Source: JAPYTY01 sp036338435
Lineage (GTDB): Bacteria > Acidobacteriota > UBA6911 > RPQK01 > JADFOI01
DNA: 20,718 nt
Direction of reading: 5' to 3'
NCBI GenBank assembly: GCA_036338435.1
Contig: JAYZCG010000034.1
Location: 1-20,718 of the forward strand
The notes under the pieces: generated by a model
Told to the model about the DNA's origin: nothing
Database searches by the model: none
What the model saw: the letters and a program-made list of their open reading frames with translations, nothing else
Shown here: piece after piece, positions 6,383 to 14,624 of the stretch
How the letters are laid out: each line of letters starts with the position of its first letter
How positions within the stretch are numbered: the first letter of the stretch is position 1
Program-made: the position numbers and the translations under genes

Positions 6383-9300
6383 GTGCCTAAGAGAACAGAC
6401 ATAAAGAAGATTTTAATCGTTGGTTCGGGGCCAATCGTGATAGGTCAAGCCTGTGAATTCGATTATTCCGGAACGCAGGCTTGTAAGGCAATCCTCAGTG
6501 AGGGGTTCGAGGTTGTTCTGGTAAATTCAAACCCAGCTACTATCATGACTGATCCAGAGCTTGCCACCCGAACCTATATTGAACCCTTGACCACAGAATA
6601 TGTGGCGGAAATTATCAGCCGCGAGAGACCGGATGCATTGCTTCCCACGGTTGGAGGTCAGACAGGCCTAAATGTTTCGGTAGCTCTATGTGAAAGTGGT
6701 GTTTTGGATGAGTATGGCGTTGAGATGATTGGTGCCAAACTTGATGCCATTCGAGTTGCTGAGGATCGCCGCCTCTTTAGAGCTGCCATGGAAGAGCTTG
6801 GGCTAGGGGTGCCACGTTCTGGATTTGCAAACAGTTTGCAGGAAGCAGAAGAGATCATCAATGAGATCGGCCTGCCTGCAGTAATCCGTCCATCTTATAC
6901 ATTAGGTGGGACTGGAGGAGGTATTGCCTTTAATACCGAGGAGTTCGAAGAGATTTCCAGCCGCGGGTTAGCACTCTCCCCAATCCATGAAATTATGGTG
7001 GAGGAGTCCATCATGGGTTGGAAGGAATTCGAATTGGAGGTCATGCGTGATCTCAGCGACAATGTAGTAGTTATTTGTTCCATTGAGAACTTTGATCCGA
7101 TGGGGATTCACACGGGTGATTCCGTAACTGTAGCTCCAGCACAGACCTTGTCCGATAGAGAGTATCAGAGCATGCGTGATGCAGCTCTCGCCATTATTCG
7201 GAGGGTCGGTGTGGAGACGGGCGGATCCAATATCCAGTTTGCAGTGGATCCTGAAACTGGGCGGATGGTCGTGATTGAGATGAATCCCCGTGTGAGTCGG
7301 AGCTCTGCATTGGCCTCCAAAGCAACGGGTTTCCCGATTGCAAAGATCGCCGCCAAATTAGCCCTCGGTTACAATCTTGATGAGATACCTAACGACATTA
7401 CTTTGAAGACACCCACCTGTTTTGAGCCAACCTTGGATTACGTAGTAGTAAAGGTTCCCAAGTGGAACTTTGAGAAATTCCCTGAGGCAAACTGTCTTTT
7501 AGGAACTCAGATGAAGTCAGTTGGAGAGGTGATGGCGATTGGTCGAACCTTCCGGGAGGCTTTGCTGAAAAGCTTACGTTCCCAAGAAACGGGGAAGACT
7601 CTTGCCAACGAGAAGGTAGATCCAGAGCGGATCCGTGAAAATCTCACGCAACCTACCCCTGAGCGTCTCGCCTATATTCGACTTGCCTTTGTGGAGGGGT
7701 ATACGGTCGATCAAGTTCATGAATTAACTAAGATTGATCGTTGGTTTCTTGAGCAGGTTCACCAAATCGTCGATTTTAGTCAGAAAGTCTCACGGTCCAA
7801 TACGGATGTGCTCGATCAAAATTTAGTTAAACAAGCAAAACGAGCAGGTTTTTCTGATCTTCGACTGTCTCAGGTGCTCTCTCCATCTTTGAAGGAGACA
7901 GATGTGTGGAACTTCCGTAAGGAGAATGGCATTTTGCCAGTGTTCAAAAGAGTGGACACGTGCGGAGCAGAATTCGAGTCTTATACACCTTATCTTTATT
8001 CTACGTATGAAAGTGAGGATGAATCGGAGCCCTCTAGTTCTAAAAAGATTGTGATATTGGGAAGCGGACCTAATCGGATCGGACAGGGGATTGAATTTGA
8101 CTACTGTTGTTGCCATGCGGCTTTTGCTTTGAAAGAGGCCGGTTTTGAAACGACCATGGTTAATTGCAATCCAGAGACGGTCTCAACAGATTATGACACA
8201 GCAAATCGCCTTTATTTTGAGCCGCTGACCTTCGAGGATGTGATGGCGATCGTTGAAAACGAAGAGCCCGATGGGGTAATCGTTCAGTTTGGTGGGCAGA
8301 CCCCATTAAAATTGGCCTTAAGGCTATTCAATTCGGGAGTGCCAGTCATTGGAACGTCCCCCGAGTCCATTGATCTGGCGGAGGATCGTAAGAGGTTTGG
8401 GGGTCTTCTTCGAGATTTGAAGATTCCCCAGCCCAACAACGGGAATGCCATGTCCGTGATAGACGCAAGGGCTGTCGCCCAGGATATAGGTTATCCAGTT
8501 CTAGTGAGGCCATCATATGTTTTGGGTGGTCGATCGATGGCGATAATTTTTGACGAAACATCTTTGGACAAGTACGTAGACTCAGCCGTAAATGTTTCCC
8601 CAGAGCACCCCGTTCTTATAGACAAGTTTCTCGAGGATGCGCGTGAATATGATGTTGATGCACTCGCTGATGGTACTCGAGTAGTTATTGGAGGCATCAT
8701 GGAGCATATTGAAGAGGCTGGAATTCATTCTGGCGACAGTACTTCCGTGCTTCCTCCAATCGTAATTGAGGACGAACACCTGGAAGTGATGCGTCACTAT
8801 ACCCGTACGTTGGGTGAAGCCCTCAAGGTGGTAGGGCTCATGAACATTCAATTTGCAGTAGTGGGTGAGCAAGTCTATGTATTAGAGGTCAATCCTCGAG
8901 CTAGTCGTACCGTACCCTTTGTAAGCAAAGCCACGGGAGTGCCGTTAGCCAAGATAGCTGCTCAGTTGATGATTGGCAGGAAGCTTGAGGAACTTGATCT
9001 TGTCGATGATTTGAGGGTTCAGCATTGTTTTATCAAGACTCCCGTTTTCCCCTTTGATAAGTTTCCAGGTGTCGATACGATTTTGGGTCCGGAAATGAAG
9101 TCAACGGGAGAAGTCATGGGTGTTGCTGACAATTTTGGCTATGCTTATGCTAAAGCTCAAATAAGCGCTGGGGTTCATCTACCCAAGGAAGGTGTCGTCT
9201 TTCTCAGCGTCAACCAGCGAGACAAACTCTTCATTGCAAACATTGCCCGAGACTTCCTAGAACTTGGTTTTCATATTGTTGCAACTCGGGGAACTGCTAA

Positions 9301-9592
9301 GGTGTTGTCCGAAGCAAATCTTGAAGTAGAGATGGTGTATAAAGTTAATGAGGGCCGGCCAAACGTTGTTGATTTAGTCAAAAGCAAAAAGATTAATCTG
9401 GTGATTAACACCCCCTTGGGGAGGGAATCATTTTTTGATGAAAAAGCTATTCGCAGGGCCTGCACTCAGTATAGGACCCCTTCAATTACCACACTGTCAG
9501 CAGCAGCGGCAGCTGTTAGCGCAATACGCGCTCTACAGAAGGAAGAGATTAGCGTTCAAAGCTTGCAGGAGTACCATTCTCTTGGTCAGTAG
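6383..9592 (+). CDS. carB: Carbamoyl-phosphate synthase large (synthetase) subunit
   Basis: Uses two ATP, bicarbonate and ammonia from CarA to make carbamoyl phosphate. At 1069 aa it is full length and shows the expected internal duplication: each half begins with a G-S-G-P segment (I-V-G-S-G-P-I-V-I-G-Q and I-L-G-S-G-P-N-R-I-G-Q), carries G-G-Q-T, and has an ATP-grasp core with R-P-S-Y and E-V-N-P-R-A-S-R or E-M-N-P-R-V-S-R. The first half makes carboxyphosphate and the second phosphorylates carbamate. The last ~140 residues form the MGS-like allosteric domain (V-A-T-R-G-T-A near its middle). The start is GTG at 6383, with GGGGTG 6 bases upstream. It lies downstream of carA on the same strand and ends at a convergent junction. 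Confidence 0.98.
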   Translation: MPKRTDIKKILIVGSGPIVIGQACEFDYSGTQACKAILSEGFEVVLVNSNPATIMTDPELATRTYIEPLTTEYVAEIISRERPDALLPTVGGQTGLNVSVALCESGVLDEYGVEMIGAKLDAIRVAEDRRLFRAAMEELGLGVPRSGFANSLQEAEEIINEIGLPAVIRPSYTLGGTGGGIAFNTEEFEEISSRGLALSPIHEIMVEESIMGWKEFELEVMRDLSDNVVVICSIENFDPMGIHTGDSVTVAPAQTLSDREYQSMRDAALAIIRRVGVETGGSNIQFAVDPETGRMVVIEMNPRVSRSSALASKATGFPIAKIAAKLALGYNLDEIPNDITLKTPTCFEPTLDYVVVKVPKWNFEKFPEANCLLGTQMKSVGEVMAIGRTFREALLKSLRSQETGKTLANEKVDPERIRENLTQPTPERLAYIRLAFVEGYTVDQVHELTKIDRWFLEQVHQIVDFSQKVSRSNTDVLDQNLVKQAKRAGFSDLRLSQVLSPSLKETDVWNFRKENGILPVFKRVDTCGAEFESYTPYLYSTYESEDESEPSSSKKIVILGSGPNRIGQGIEFDYCCCHAAFALKEAGFETTMVNCNPETVSTDYDTANRLYFEPLTFEDVMAIVENEEPDGVIVQFGGQTPLKLALRLFNSGVPVIGTSPESIDLAEDRKRFGGLLRDLKIPQPNNGNAMSVIDARAVAQDIGYPVLVRPSYVLGGRSMAIIFDETSLDKYVDSAVNVSPEHPVLIDKFLEDAREYDVDALADGTRVVIGGIMEHIEEAGIHSGDSTSVLPPIVIEDEHLEVMRHYTRTLGEALKVVGLMNIQFAVVGEQVYVLEVNPRASRTVPFVSKATGVPLAKIAAQLMIGRKLEELDLVDDLRVQHCFIKTPVFPFDKFPGVDTILGPEMKSTGEVMGVADNFGYAYAKAQISAGVHLPKEGVVFLSVNQRDKLFIANIARDFLELGFHIVATRGTAKVLSEANLEVEMVYKVNEGRPNVVDLVKSKKINLVINTPLGRESFFDEKAIRRACTQYRTPSITTLSAAAAAVSAIRALQKEEISVQSLQEYHSLGQ

Positions 9593-9617
9593 CCCATTGA
9601 CCAGCTAAATTGTGGTG

Positions 9618-9656
9618 AGAGTTGTAGATCCAGAAGCTAAAACAACTCTTAGCTTC
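9618..9656. terminator. Two overlapping hairpins at the carB / nucleotidyltransferase convergent junction
   Basis: Hairpin A pairs AGAGTTGT (9618-9625) with ACAACTCT (9642-9649) across 16 bases. Hairpin B pairs GAAGCTAA (9633-9640) with TTAGCTTC (9649-9656) across 8 bases. Both stems are perfect 8-mers, and they share bases, so they cannot form together. The location between two convergent genes fits a bidirectional transcript end. Neither strand shows a good T-run after the stem, so intrinsic termination is uncertain. Confidence 0.45.
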
Positions 9657-9688
9657 AAAGAAGATTATTAGATCTTAAATCCGAAACG

Positions 9689-10462
9689 TTATGCCCTCGA
9701 TTCTGTTAGCTTTTCTTCAATCCATGCAAGGTCCTCAAGGCTGTTGATCCCGAGTGTTTCATCCGGGTGTACACTCTCCGTCGCCACAACGGTGTGCCCC
9801 AGACTGCAGAAGATACGAACCAAGTCTGTAAGGTAATATTCTCTTGCGGTATTGTCTTGTGATAGATGAGAGAGTCCTTGCAAGAGGGGAGTGATTTCAA
9901 AGCAGGCAACTCCAGCATTGATTTCACAGAGTTTTTTCTGATCAGTCGTGGCATCTTTTTCCTCGACGATATTTACTAGTACTCCCTTTCGGTTACGAAT
10001 GATCCGTCCATATCCATATGGATTTTCATGGACCGCAGTCAACACGACTTCAGCTGCGTTGGACTCTTCTCGAATTCTAAAAAGCCTTTCGAGAGTTGTA
10101 AGACGAATCATTGGGGTGTCTCCTGGAATGACCAAGAGACTTCCCGAGAGTTGGTCAAGAAAAGGTGCGGTGGATATTACGGCATGGCCTGTACCAAGAG
10201 GCTCCTCCTGGACAACAAAATCGACATCGTAACCAGTCACAGCATCTCTCACTGTATTTTCATCATGGCCCACCACGACAAATGTTTTGTCGAGATCTAA
10301 ATTTCTGAGTTTTTCAAGGATGTGTACGATGAGCGGTTGGCCACACAGGGGATGAACGACTTTTGGGAAGGTGGACTTAAAGCGCGTACTTTTCCCGGCT
10401 GCCAAAACAAGAGCATACCTCTTGTTGTCTGTCTTTGTATCAGGCCTGCGGTTGAGGGTCAC
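9689..10462 (-). CDS. GlmU-type sugar nucleotidyltransferase, uridylyltransferase domain only
   Basis: A nucleotidyltransferase of the GlmU N-terminal family, which makes UDP-GlcNAc from UTP and GlcNAc-1-phosphate for the cell envelope. Motifs: L-A-A-G-K-S-T-R-F-K-S with P-K-V-V-H (nucleotide binding, residues ~19-37), E-P-L-G-T-G-H-A, the metal-binding G-D-T-P, Y-G-Y-G-R-I-I-R, V-E-E-K-D-A-T, E-I-N-A-G-V, and E-Y-Y-L-T-D. It ends at 257 residues, where bifunctional GlmU (~450 aa) would continue into a left-handed beta-helix acetyltransferase; no such repeats are present. It could therefore be a monofunctional UDP-GlcNAc pyrophosphorylase or a related enzyme for another sugar. Its ATG overlaps the stop of the upstream TPR gene (ATGA), so the two are probably translationally coupled. 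Confidence 0.88.
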   Translation of the reverse strand: MTLNRRPDTKTDNKRYALVLAAGKSTRFKSTFPKVVHPLCGQPLIVHILEKLRNLDLDKTFVVVGHDENTVRDAVTGYDVDFVVQEEPLGTGHAVISTAPFLDQLSGSLLVIPGDTPMIRLTTLERLFRIREESNAAEVVLTAVHENPYGYGRIIRNRKGVLVNIVEEKDATTDQKKLCEINAGVACFEITPLLQGLSHLSQDNTAREYYLTDLVRIFCSLGHTVVATESVHPDETLGINSLEDLAWIEEKLTESRA

Positions 10463-11106
10463 TTCGGCTGGAGAATTTCTTGGGATTCTTTGTCTGTTAA
10501 CAAAGCCTGGAAATCGGGGTCATGAAGAGCAAAAAACTGATTTTCTGGATTTATTTGTATGGCTTGTTCCAAGTATTGGCGCGCCGTCTCTGTTTTGCCG
10601 ATAGCGAGTTCAGTGGCTGCTATTGCGTAGTAAATATGATCCTTAGATTGTTTGGACAAGCTTAAAGCGCGGTTGTAATGATCCAGGGCGCGTTCATACT
10701 GTCCGGTGTTGTGATAGAGGACCCCTTGATTGAAAATTACTTCGGGGTCGGACACTGTTTTTGTAGTGCGCTCAAGCTGTTTCTCACAGATCTTTAAGAA
10801 AGAGTGTGCACGTGCCAGGACTTCTATCTCTTCGGGAAAGTTCACGATGATCTTGGTCAGATGCTCTTTTGCCTTTGCATACTGTTTTTTGTGGATGAAC
10901 GTCAGAGCTCTCTTGTACGCCTTGTAGGCAGGAAGCTCGTCTCGGTTTGGTTTTTCAGCTGTCAGGGGCGTATCCACGGGTGGCTGAACTCGTTTTGGAG
11001 TAGCTGCAGGTTTTTTCTTAACTGCCTTTTTAGGCGATTTTTTAGTTGCTTTCTTAGGGGGTGCTTGCTTAGATGTCTTTTTAACTAGTTTTTTTTTGGT
11101 AGGCAT
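10459..11106 (-). CDS. TPR protein with a lysine-rich, histone-H1-like N-terminus
   Basis: I cannot name this gene. Residues 1-~42 are almost entirely Lys, Ala, Pro and Thr (M-P-T-K-K-K, then repeated K-K-A / K-K-S / P-K-K units), a composition known from H1-like nucleic-acid-binding tails. Residues ~58-92, ~120-153 and ~156-190 read as tetratricopeptide repeats, with A-K-A-K-E-H-L, G-Q-Y-E-R-A-L-D-H-Y-N-R-A-L and A-R-Q-Y-L-E-Q-A-I-Q-I-N-P as the clearest helices. There is no signal peptide or membrane span, so it is probably cytoplasmic. The ATG is preceded by GGAGGG with 4 bases of spacing and by a strong promoter. It is the first gene of a two-gene unit with the GlmU-like enzyme. A role in protein interaction near DNA or RNA is inference only. 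Confidence 0.85.
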   Translation of the reverse strand: MPTKKKLVKKTSKQAPPKKATKKSPKKAVKKKPAATPKRVQPPVDTPLTAEKPNRDELPAYKAYKRALTFIHKKQYAKAKEHLTKIIVNFPEEIEVLARAHSFLKICEKQLERTTKTVSDPEVIFNQGVLYHNTGQYERALDHYNRALSLSKQSKDHIYYAIAATELAIGKTETARQYLEQAIQINPENQFFALHDPDFQALLTDKESQEILQPK

Positions 11107-11141
11107 TGTGCCCTCCAGGCTGCACCAGCAGAATCCAGGGT

Positions 11142-11169
11142 ATTATAAGACGATTCTGTGTTGAGTCAA
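11142..11169 (-). promoter_or_regulatory. Sigma70-type promoter for the TPR / GlmU-like unit
   Basis: On the minus strand TTGACT (11169-11164) and a perfect TATAAT (11147-11142) are separated by 16 bases. Transcription would begin near 11135, giving a leader of about 30 bases that contains GGAGGG just before the ATG. This is the best promoter match in the window. The facing radical SAM gene starts at 11225, so its own promoter must overlap or adjoin this element. Confidence 0.75.
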
Positions 11170-11224
11170 GTCGTACTAGGGAAATAGGCCTACCTTTTCT
11201 GAATTTTTTGGTCAGGAGTTCTCA

Positions 11225-12541
11225 ATGTTAAATAGATTAGAGTTAATCGATAGCTTGGCGGAACAGTACCCGGATCTCCCGCCTGAGGCAATCTTCAAAG
11301 AAGATCTATTGCGGACTGGGATCGCCTTTTCAGAAGATGCTCTCCGCGTAGCTTGCGGGTTTAAACCCAAGGCATATTTTATCTTTTCTTTTGATTTGGT
11401 GCCGATTTCCAGTATGCAAAAAGACGAACATTTACGTGCTCCAGAAGAGATTTGTTTGGTGGGTGGGAATAGGAATTTCCGCCGTACTATTGTTTCCGTT
11501 CGACTGAATCCTAATTCCCCCTACGAAGTGGGTATTTCAGAGTGTGGAGAGCCTGTTCTCACACTGGATAACTATGAGGTGGCTGGAGTCCAATTCGAAA
11601 AAACACCAGCCTATTATCGGAAAACCATTAGTAGTGGGAAACCTCTTACTGATATCACACCTACGATTGAGTGGGGTTATTTGCTCTATCTAACGGTCTT
11701 TAGAATTTGTCAGTACTTTGGTCACAAGGAGGAATGCCAATTTTGCGACATCAACGAAAACTATCGTCAACAGAAAAGAAGCAACCGTCCTTATACGGGG
11801 GTTAAGAGTGTCGAGGAAGTTATAGAGGCCCTGGAAATCGTCGAAGAGACTGATACCGACAGTCATGCTTATACCGTGACTGGAGGTAGTATAATCTCGG
11901 AGTTAAACGGCAAGAGCGAGGTTGATTTTTACGTTCAATATCCCGAAGCTATCGAGAAACGCTTTCCAGGTCGTTGGATTTCCAAGTTGGTGGTTCAGGC
12001 TTTACCTGAGGAGGCGGTGCGGCGTTTCAAGGATGCAGGCGTCCAGATCTACCATCCTAACTATGAAGTGTGGGATCCACGACTTTTTGAAATCATCTGT
12101 GCAGGGAAAAATCGTTTTATTGGGCGCGATGAGTGGATTCGCCGCATTATGGATGCAGCTAAGGTATTTGGACCTTCTCAGGTCATTCCTAACTTTGTGG
12201 GAGGGATTGAAATGTCCCAACCTCACGGTTTTCAGGATGTTGATGAGGCTATAGCCTCCACTACTGAGGGCTTAGAATTCTTCATGTCCCAAGGAATTTC
12301 ACCACGCTTCACAACTTGGTGTCCAGAGCCTCTAAGTGTTTTGGGAAAACAAAGTCCTCAGGGTGCCCCCCTTGAGTATCACGTTAAACTCCTTCGTGCT
12401 TGGAGGGATACGCATGAGAAACACAAACTGGATCCTCTGCCCGGGTATGGTCGTCCAGGCATCGGACAAGCGGTGTTTTCAGTTTCTTCTTTCATGGACG
12501 TCATGAGGCAGCAACCTACAGTTCCCACCCAGACGGAGTAA
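11225..12541 (+). CDS. Radical SAM family protein with CX8CX2C cysteine spacing, function unknown
   Basis: A 438-residue protein that I place in the radical SAM superfamily, without a known substrate. The cluster-binding candidates are Cys162, Cys171 and Cys174 in C-Q-Y-F-G-H-K-E-E-C-Q-F-C, with the aromatic residue typically found before the last cysteine. A following V-T-G-G-S fits the glycine-rich SAM-binding motif. The spacing is CX8CX2C, not the canonical CX3CX2C. About 160 residues precede the motif, so the barrel has an N-terminal domain; the C-terminal part contains one further cysteine in T-W-C-P-E-P. The ATG at 11225 has AGGAG 6 bases upstream. It is a single gene, divergent from the TPR unit and separated by 236 bases from korA. 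No RiPP precursor or partner enzyme is visible next to it. Confidence 0.8.
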   Translation: MLNRLELIDSLAEQYPDLPPEAIFKEDLLRTGIAFSEDALRVACGFKPKAYFIFSFDLVPISSMQKDEHLRAPEEICLVGGNRNFRRTIVSVRLNPNSPYEVGISECGEPVLTLDNYEVAGVQFEKTPAYYRKTISSGKPLTDITPTIEWGYLLYLTVFRICQYFGHKEECQFCDINENYRQQKRSNRPYTGVKSVEEVIEALEIVEETDTDSHAYTVTGGSIISELNGKSEVDFYVQYPEAIEKRFPGRWISKLVVQALPEEAVRRFKDAGVQIYHPNYEVWDPRLFEIICAGKNRFIGRDEWIRRIMDAAKVFGPSQVIPNFVGGIEMSQPHGFQDVDEAIASTTEGLEFFMSQGISPRFTTWCPEPLSVLGKQSPQGAPLEYHVKLLRAWRDTHEKHKLDPLPGYGRPGIGQAVFSVSSFMDVMRQQPTVPTQTE

Positions 12542-12664
12542 ATCATCTGGGTCGGTGAGTCCACGATCCACACAATACATCACAGGAATATGAGGGGTAT
12601 ATGTTGTGTATTTGGCAATAGCATAGTCATTGTCTCCAGCTAGTCAGGCCACATTAAATTTACG

Positions 12665-12674
12665 ACACCGGTGT
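12665..12674. promoter_or_regulatory. Perfect 10-bp palindrome upstream of korA
   Basis: ACACCGGTGT is self-complementary with no loop and lies 16 bases before the candidate -35 of korA, a usual place for an activator or repressor dimer. A 10-bp palindrome can arise by chance, so this is tentative. Confidence 0.25.
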
Positions 12675-12690
12675 TTTGTTAAGATACGCC

Positions 12691-12719
12691 TTGATTTTGA
12701 AGGCTAATTTAGGTATATC
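12691..12719 (+). promoter_or_regulatory. Candidate promoter for korAB
   Basis: TTGATT (12691-12696) and TATATC (12714-12719) are spaced by 17 bases, with 4 of 6 and 5 of 6 matches to the sigma70 hexamers. Transcription would start near 12726, about 50 bases before the korA GTG. The 236-bp gap upstream of korA shows no gene that I can support. Confidence 0.5.
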
Positions 12720-12777
12720 GCTCTTGTTGGATTTATAAATTGCAGGTTGAAAATTCTCTGAGAAGAGGGAGATAAAC

Positions 12778-14619
12778 GTGAGTATTCAGATTCAGTCTCA
12801 AGATGCTCTTAGTGCGAAGTCCGGACACGAGGTTGTCAACGACTTAAGTATTCAGGTGGCTACCATCAATGGGTCAGGTAGCCAGTCCTCGAACAATGTG
12901 TTGATGAGGTCTATTTTTCAGATGGGGATTCCTATTAGTGGGAAGAATCTCTTTCCTTCTAATATTGCTGGATTGCCTACTTGGTTTACCATTAGGGCCT
13001 CTCAGGATGGTCATATAGCGCGCAAAAAAGAGATTGACATCTTGATAGCCATGAATGCCAACACTGCGCAAGAAGATGTTGAGACATTGGAATCAGGTCG
13101 GGTTGTCATCTACGAGGAAAAGCTCAACTTATCTAAGATTAGGGATGATTTAATTTACTATCCAGTTCCTTTCTCTAAGTTAGCCGGTGAAGTGATCAAG
13201 GATCTGCGTCTTCGCAAGTTAATGGCCAATATCGTCTATGTGGGTAGTACTGCTGAACTGCTTGGCATTGAGATGGACGAGATTGAAATTGCCATCGCAA
13301 AATGGTTTAAGACGAAGAAAAAGGCTATTGATCTCAATATCAAAGCAGCCCATCTAGGAGCCCAGTATGTCAGGGATCATTTGCCCAAGGCCGATCATTT
13401 CCGAGTTCAGAGAATGGACGCAACCGCGGGGAAAATCATTATCGATGGGAATGCCGCTTGTGCTTTGGGTAGCATGTTTGCAGGAGCGACGGTCCTGACT
13501 TGGTATCCCATAACCCCTGCCAGTAGTTTGGGGGAGAGTTTTGGTAGTTACATGAAGCGTTATAGGACTGATCCCAAAACAGGAGAAGCAACCTTTGCCG
13601 TTGTACAAGCCGAAGATGAGCTAGCAGCGTTGGGTATGGCGATTGGTGCAGGGTGGGCAGGCGCCAGGGCAATGACTTCTACCTCCGGTCCCGGGATTTC
13701 TCTCATGTCAGAGTTTGTTGGATTAGCTTATTTTGCTGAGATTCCAGTTGTTATTTTTGATGTTCAGCGAGTGGGTCCCAGTACCGGTCTACCTACTCGA
13801 ACTGCACAGGGAGATATCAACACGCTCCACTGTCTTTCTCACGGAGATACCCAGCATGTTGTGCTGTTTCCAAGTTCCATGAAGGAGTGTTTTGAGTTTT
13901 CCGGAGAGGCCTTTGACCTAGCTGAGCGGATTCAGCAGCCTGTTTTTGTGGCGACTGATTTGGATTTAGGAATGAACAACTGGATGTGTGATCCCTTTGA
14001 TTATCCTGAGGCAGCTTTGGATCGTGGAAAGGTGCTTACGGCAGAGGATTTGGATCGACTTGGAGAATTTTCTCGGTATAAGGATGTAGATAAGGATGGC
14101 ATTCCCTATCGCACCCTCCCCGGGACGGATCACCCGTTAGCCCCCTATTTTACTCGGGGTAGTGGTCATAATGAACATGCTGCGTATACGGAAAAACCGG
14201 CAGACTATGTTGACTTGATGGATCGGTTAGCGAAAAAGTTTGAAACTGCTAAATCACTGATACCTCAGCCGATAGTGGAATATAGCGAGGGCGCTGAAAT
14301 CGGGCTTATAGCATATGGGTCGACTGATGTCCCTATGGCGGAATGCCGGGAGCAGCTTCGTTGTGAGTATGGGATCGATTTTAACTATATGAGGATTCGT
14401 GCTTTGCCTTTCACTGCTCATCTCAAGGAATTTGTCGGTCGTTGTAAGCGAGTCTATTCCGTGGAACAAAATAGGGATGGCCAGATGGGAGATTTAATTC
14501 GTCTTACAGTTGAAGCTGATTCGGTCAAGGTTACGAAGATTCTTTATTATGGAGGTCTTCCACTTGATGCTCGATTTATTACAGATCAGGTCAGAGCTCA
14601 TGAGAAAGGAAACGGGTAG
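12778..14619 (+). CDS. korA: 2-oxoacid:ferredoxin oxidoreductase, fused gamma-alpha subunit (probably 2-oxoglutarate)
   Basis: Forms an oxidoreductase with KorB that oxidatively decarboxylates a 2-oxoacid to its acyl-CoA and reduces ferredoxin; in reverse it fixes CO2. Residues ~20-200 are the gamma domain (G-S-G-S-Q-S-S-N-N-V-L-M, F-P-S-N-I-A-G-L-P-T-W-F). From ~220 the alpha domain shows G-N-A-A-C-A-L-G, W-Y-P-I-T-P-A-S-S, Q-A-E-D-E-L-A-A-L-G-M-A-I-G-A, T-S-T-S-G-P-G-I-S-L-M-S-E and G-P-S-T-G-L-P-T. This gamma-alpha fusion of ~600 residues is typical of the two-subunit KorAB enzymes. The start is GTG at 12778 after a GAGGGAG stretch. Substrate choice (2-oxoglutarate over pyruvate or branched-chain oxoacids) is inferred from resemblance to KorA. 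It is followed 5 bases later by korB. Confidence 0.93.
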   Translation: MSIQIQSQDALSAKSGHEVVNDLSIQVATINGSGSQSSNNVLMRSIFQMGIPISGKNLFPSNIAGLPTWFTIRASQDGHIARKKEIDILIAMNANTAQEDVETLESGRVVIYEEKLNLSKIRDDLIYYPVPFSKLAGEVIKDLRLRKLMANIVYVGSTAELLGIEMDEIEIAIAKWFKTKKKAIDLNIKAAHLGAQYVRDHLPKADHFRVQRMDATAGKIIIDGNAACALGSMFAGATVLTWYPITPASSLGESFGSYMKRYRTDPKTGEATFAVVQAEDELAALGMAIGAGWAGARAMTSTSGPGISLMSEFVGLAYFAEIPVVIFDVQRVGPSTGLPTRTAQGDINTLHCLSHGDTQHVVLFPSSMKECFEFSGEAFDLAERIQQPVFVATDLDLGMNNWMCDPFDYPEAALDRGKVLTAEDLDRLGEFSRYKDVDKDGIPYRTLPGTDHPLAPYFTRGSGHNEHAAYTEKPADYVDLMDRLAKKFETAKSLIPQPIVEYSEGAEIGLIAYGSTDVPMAECREQLRCEYGIDFNYMRIRALPFTAHLKEFVGRCKRVYSVEQNRDGQMGDLIRLTVEADSVKVTKILYYGGLPLDARFITDQVRAHEKGNG

Positions 14620-14624
14620 GCATT

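Noticed and set aside
12590..12643. 17-codon open frame with two adjacent Cys, considered as a precursor peptide for the radical SAM protein
   Set aside because: It is very short, has poor start spacing, and shows no leader-core pattern. No other RiPP gene is nearby.
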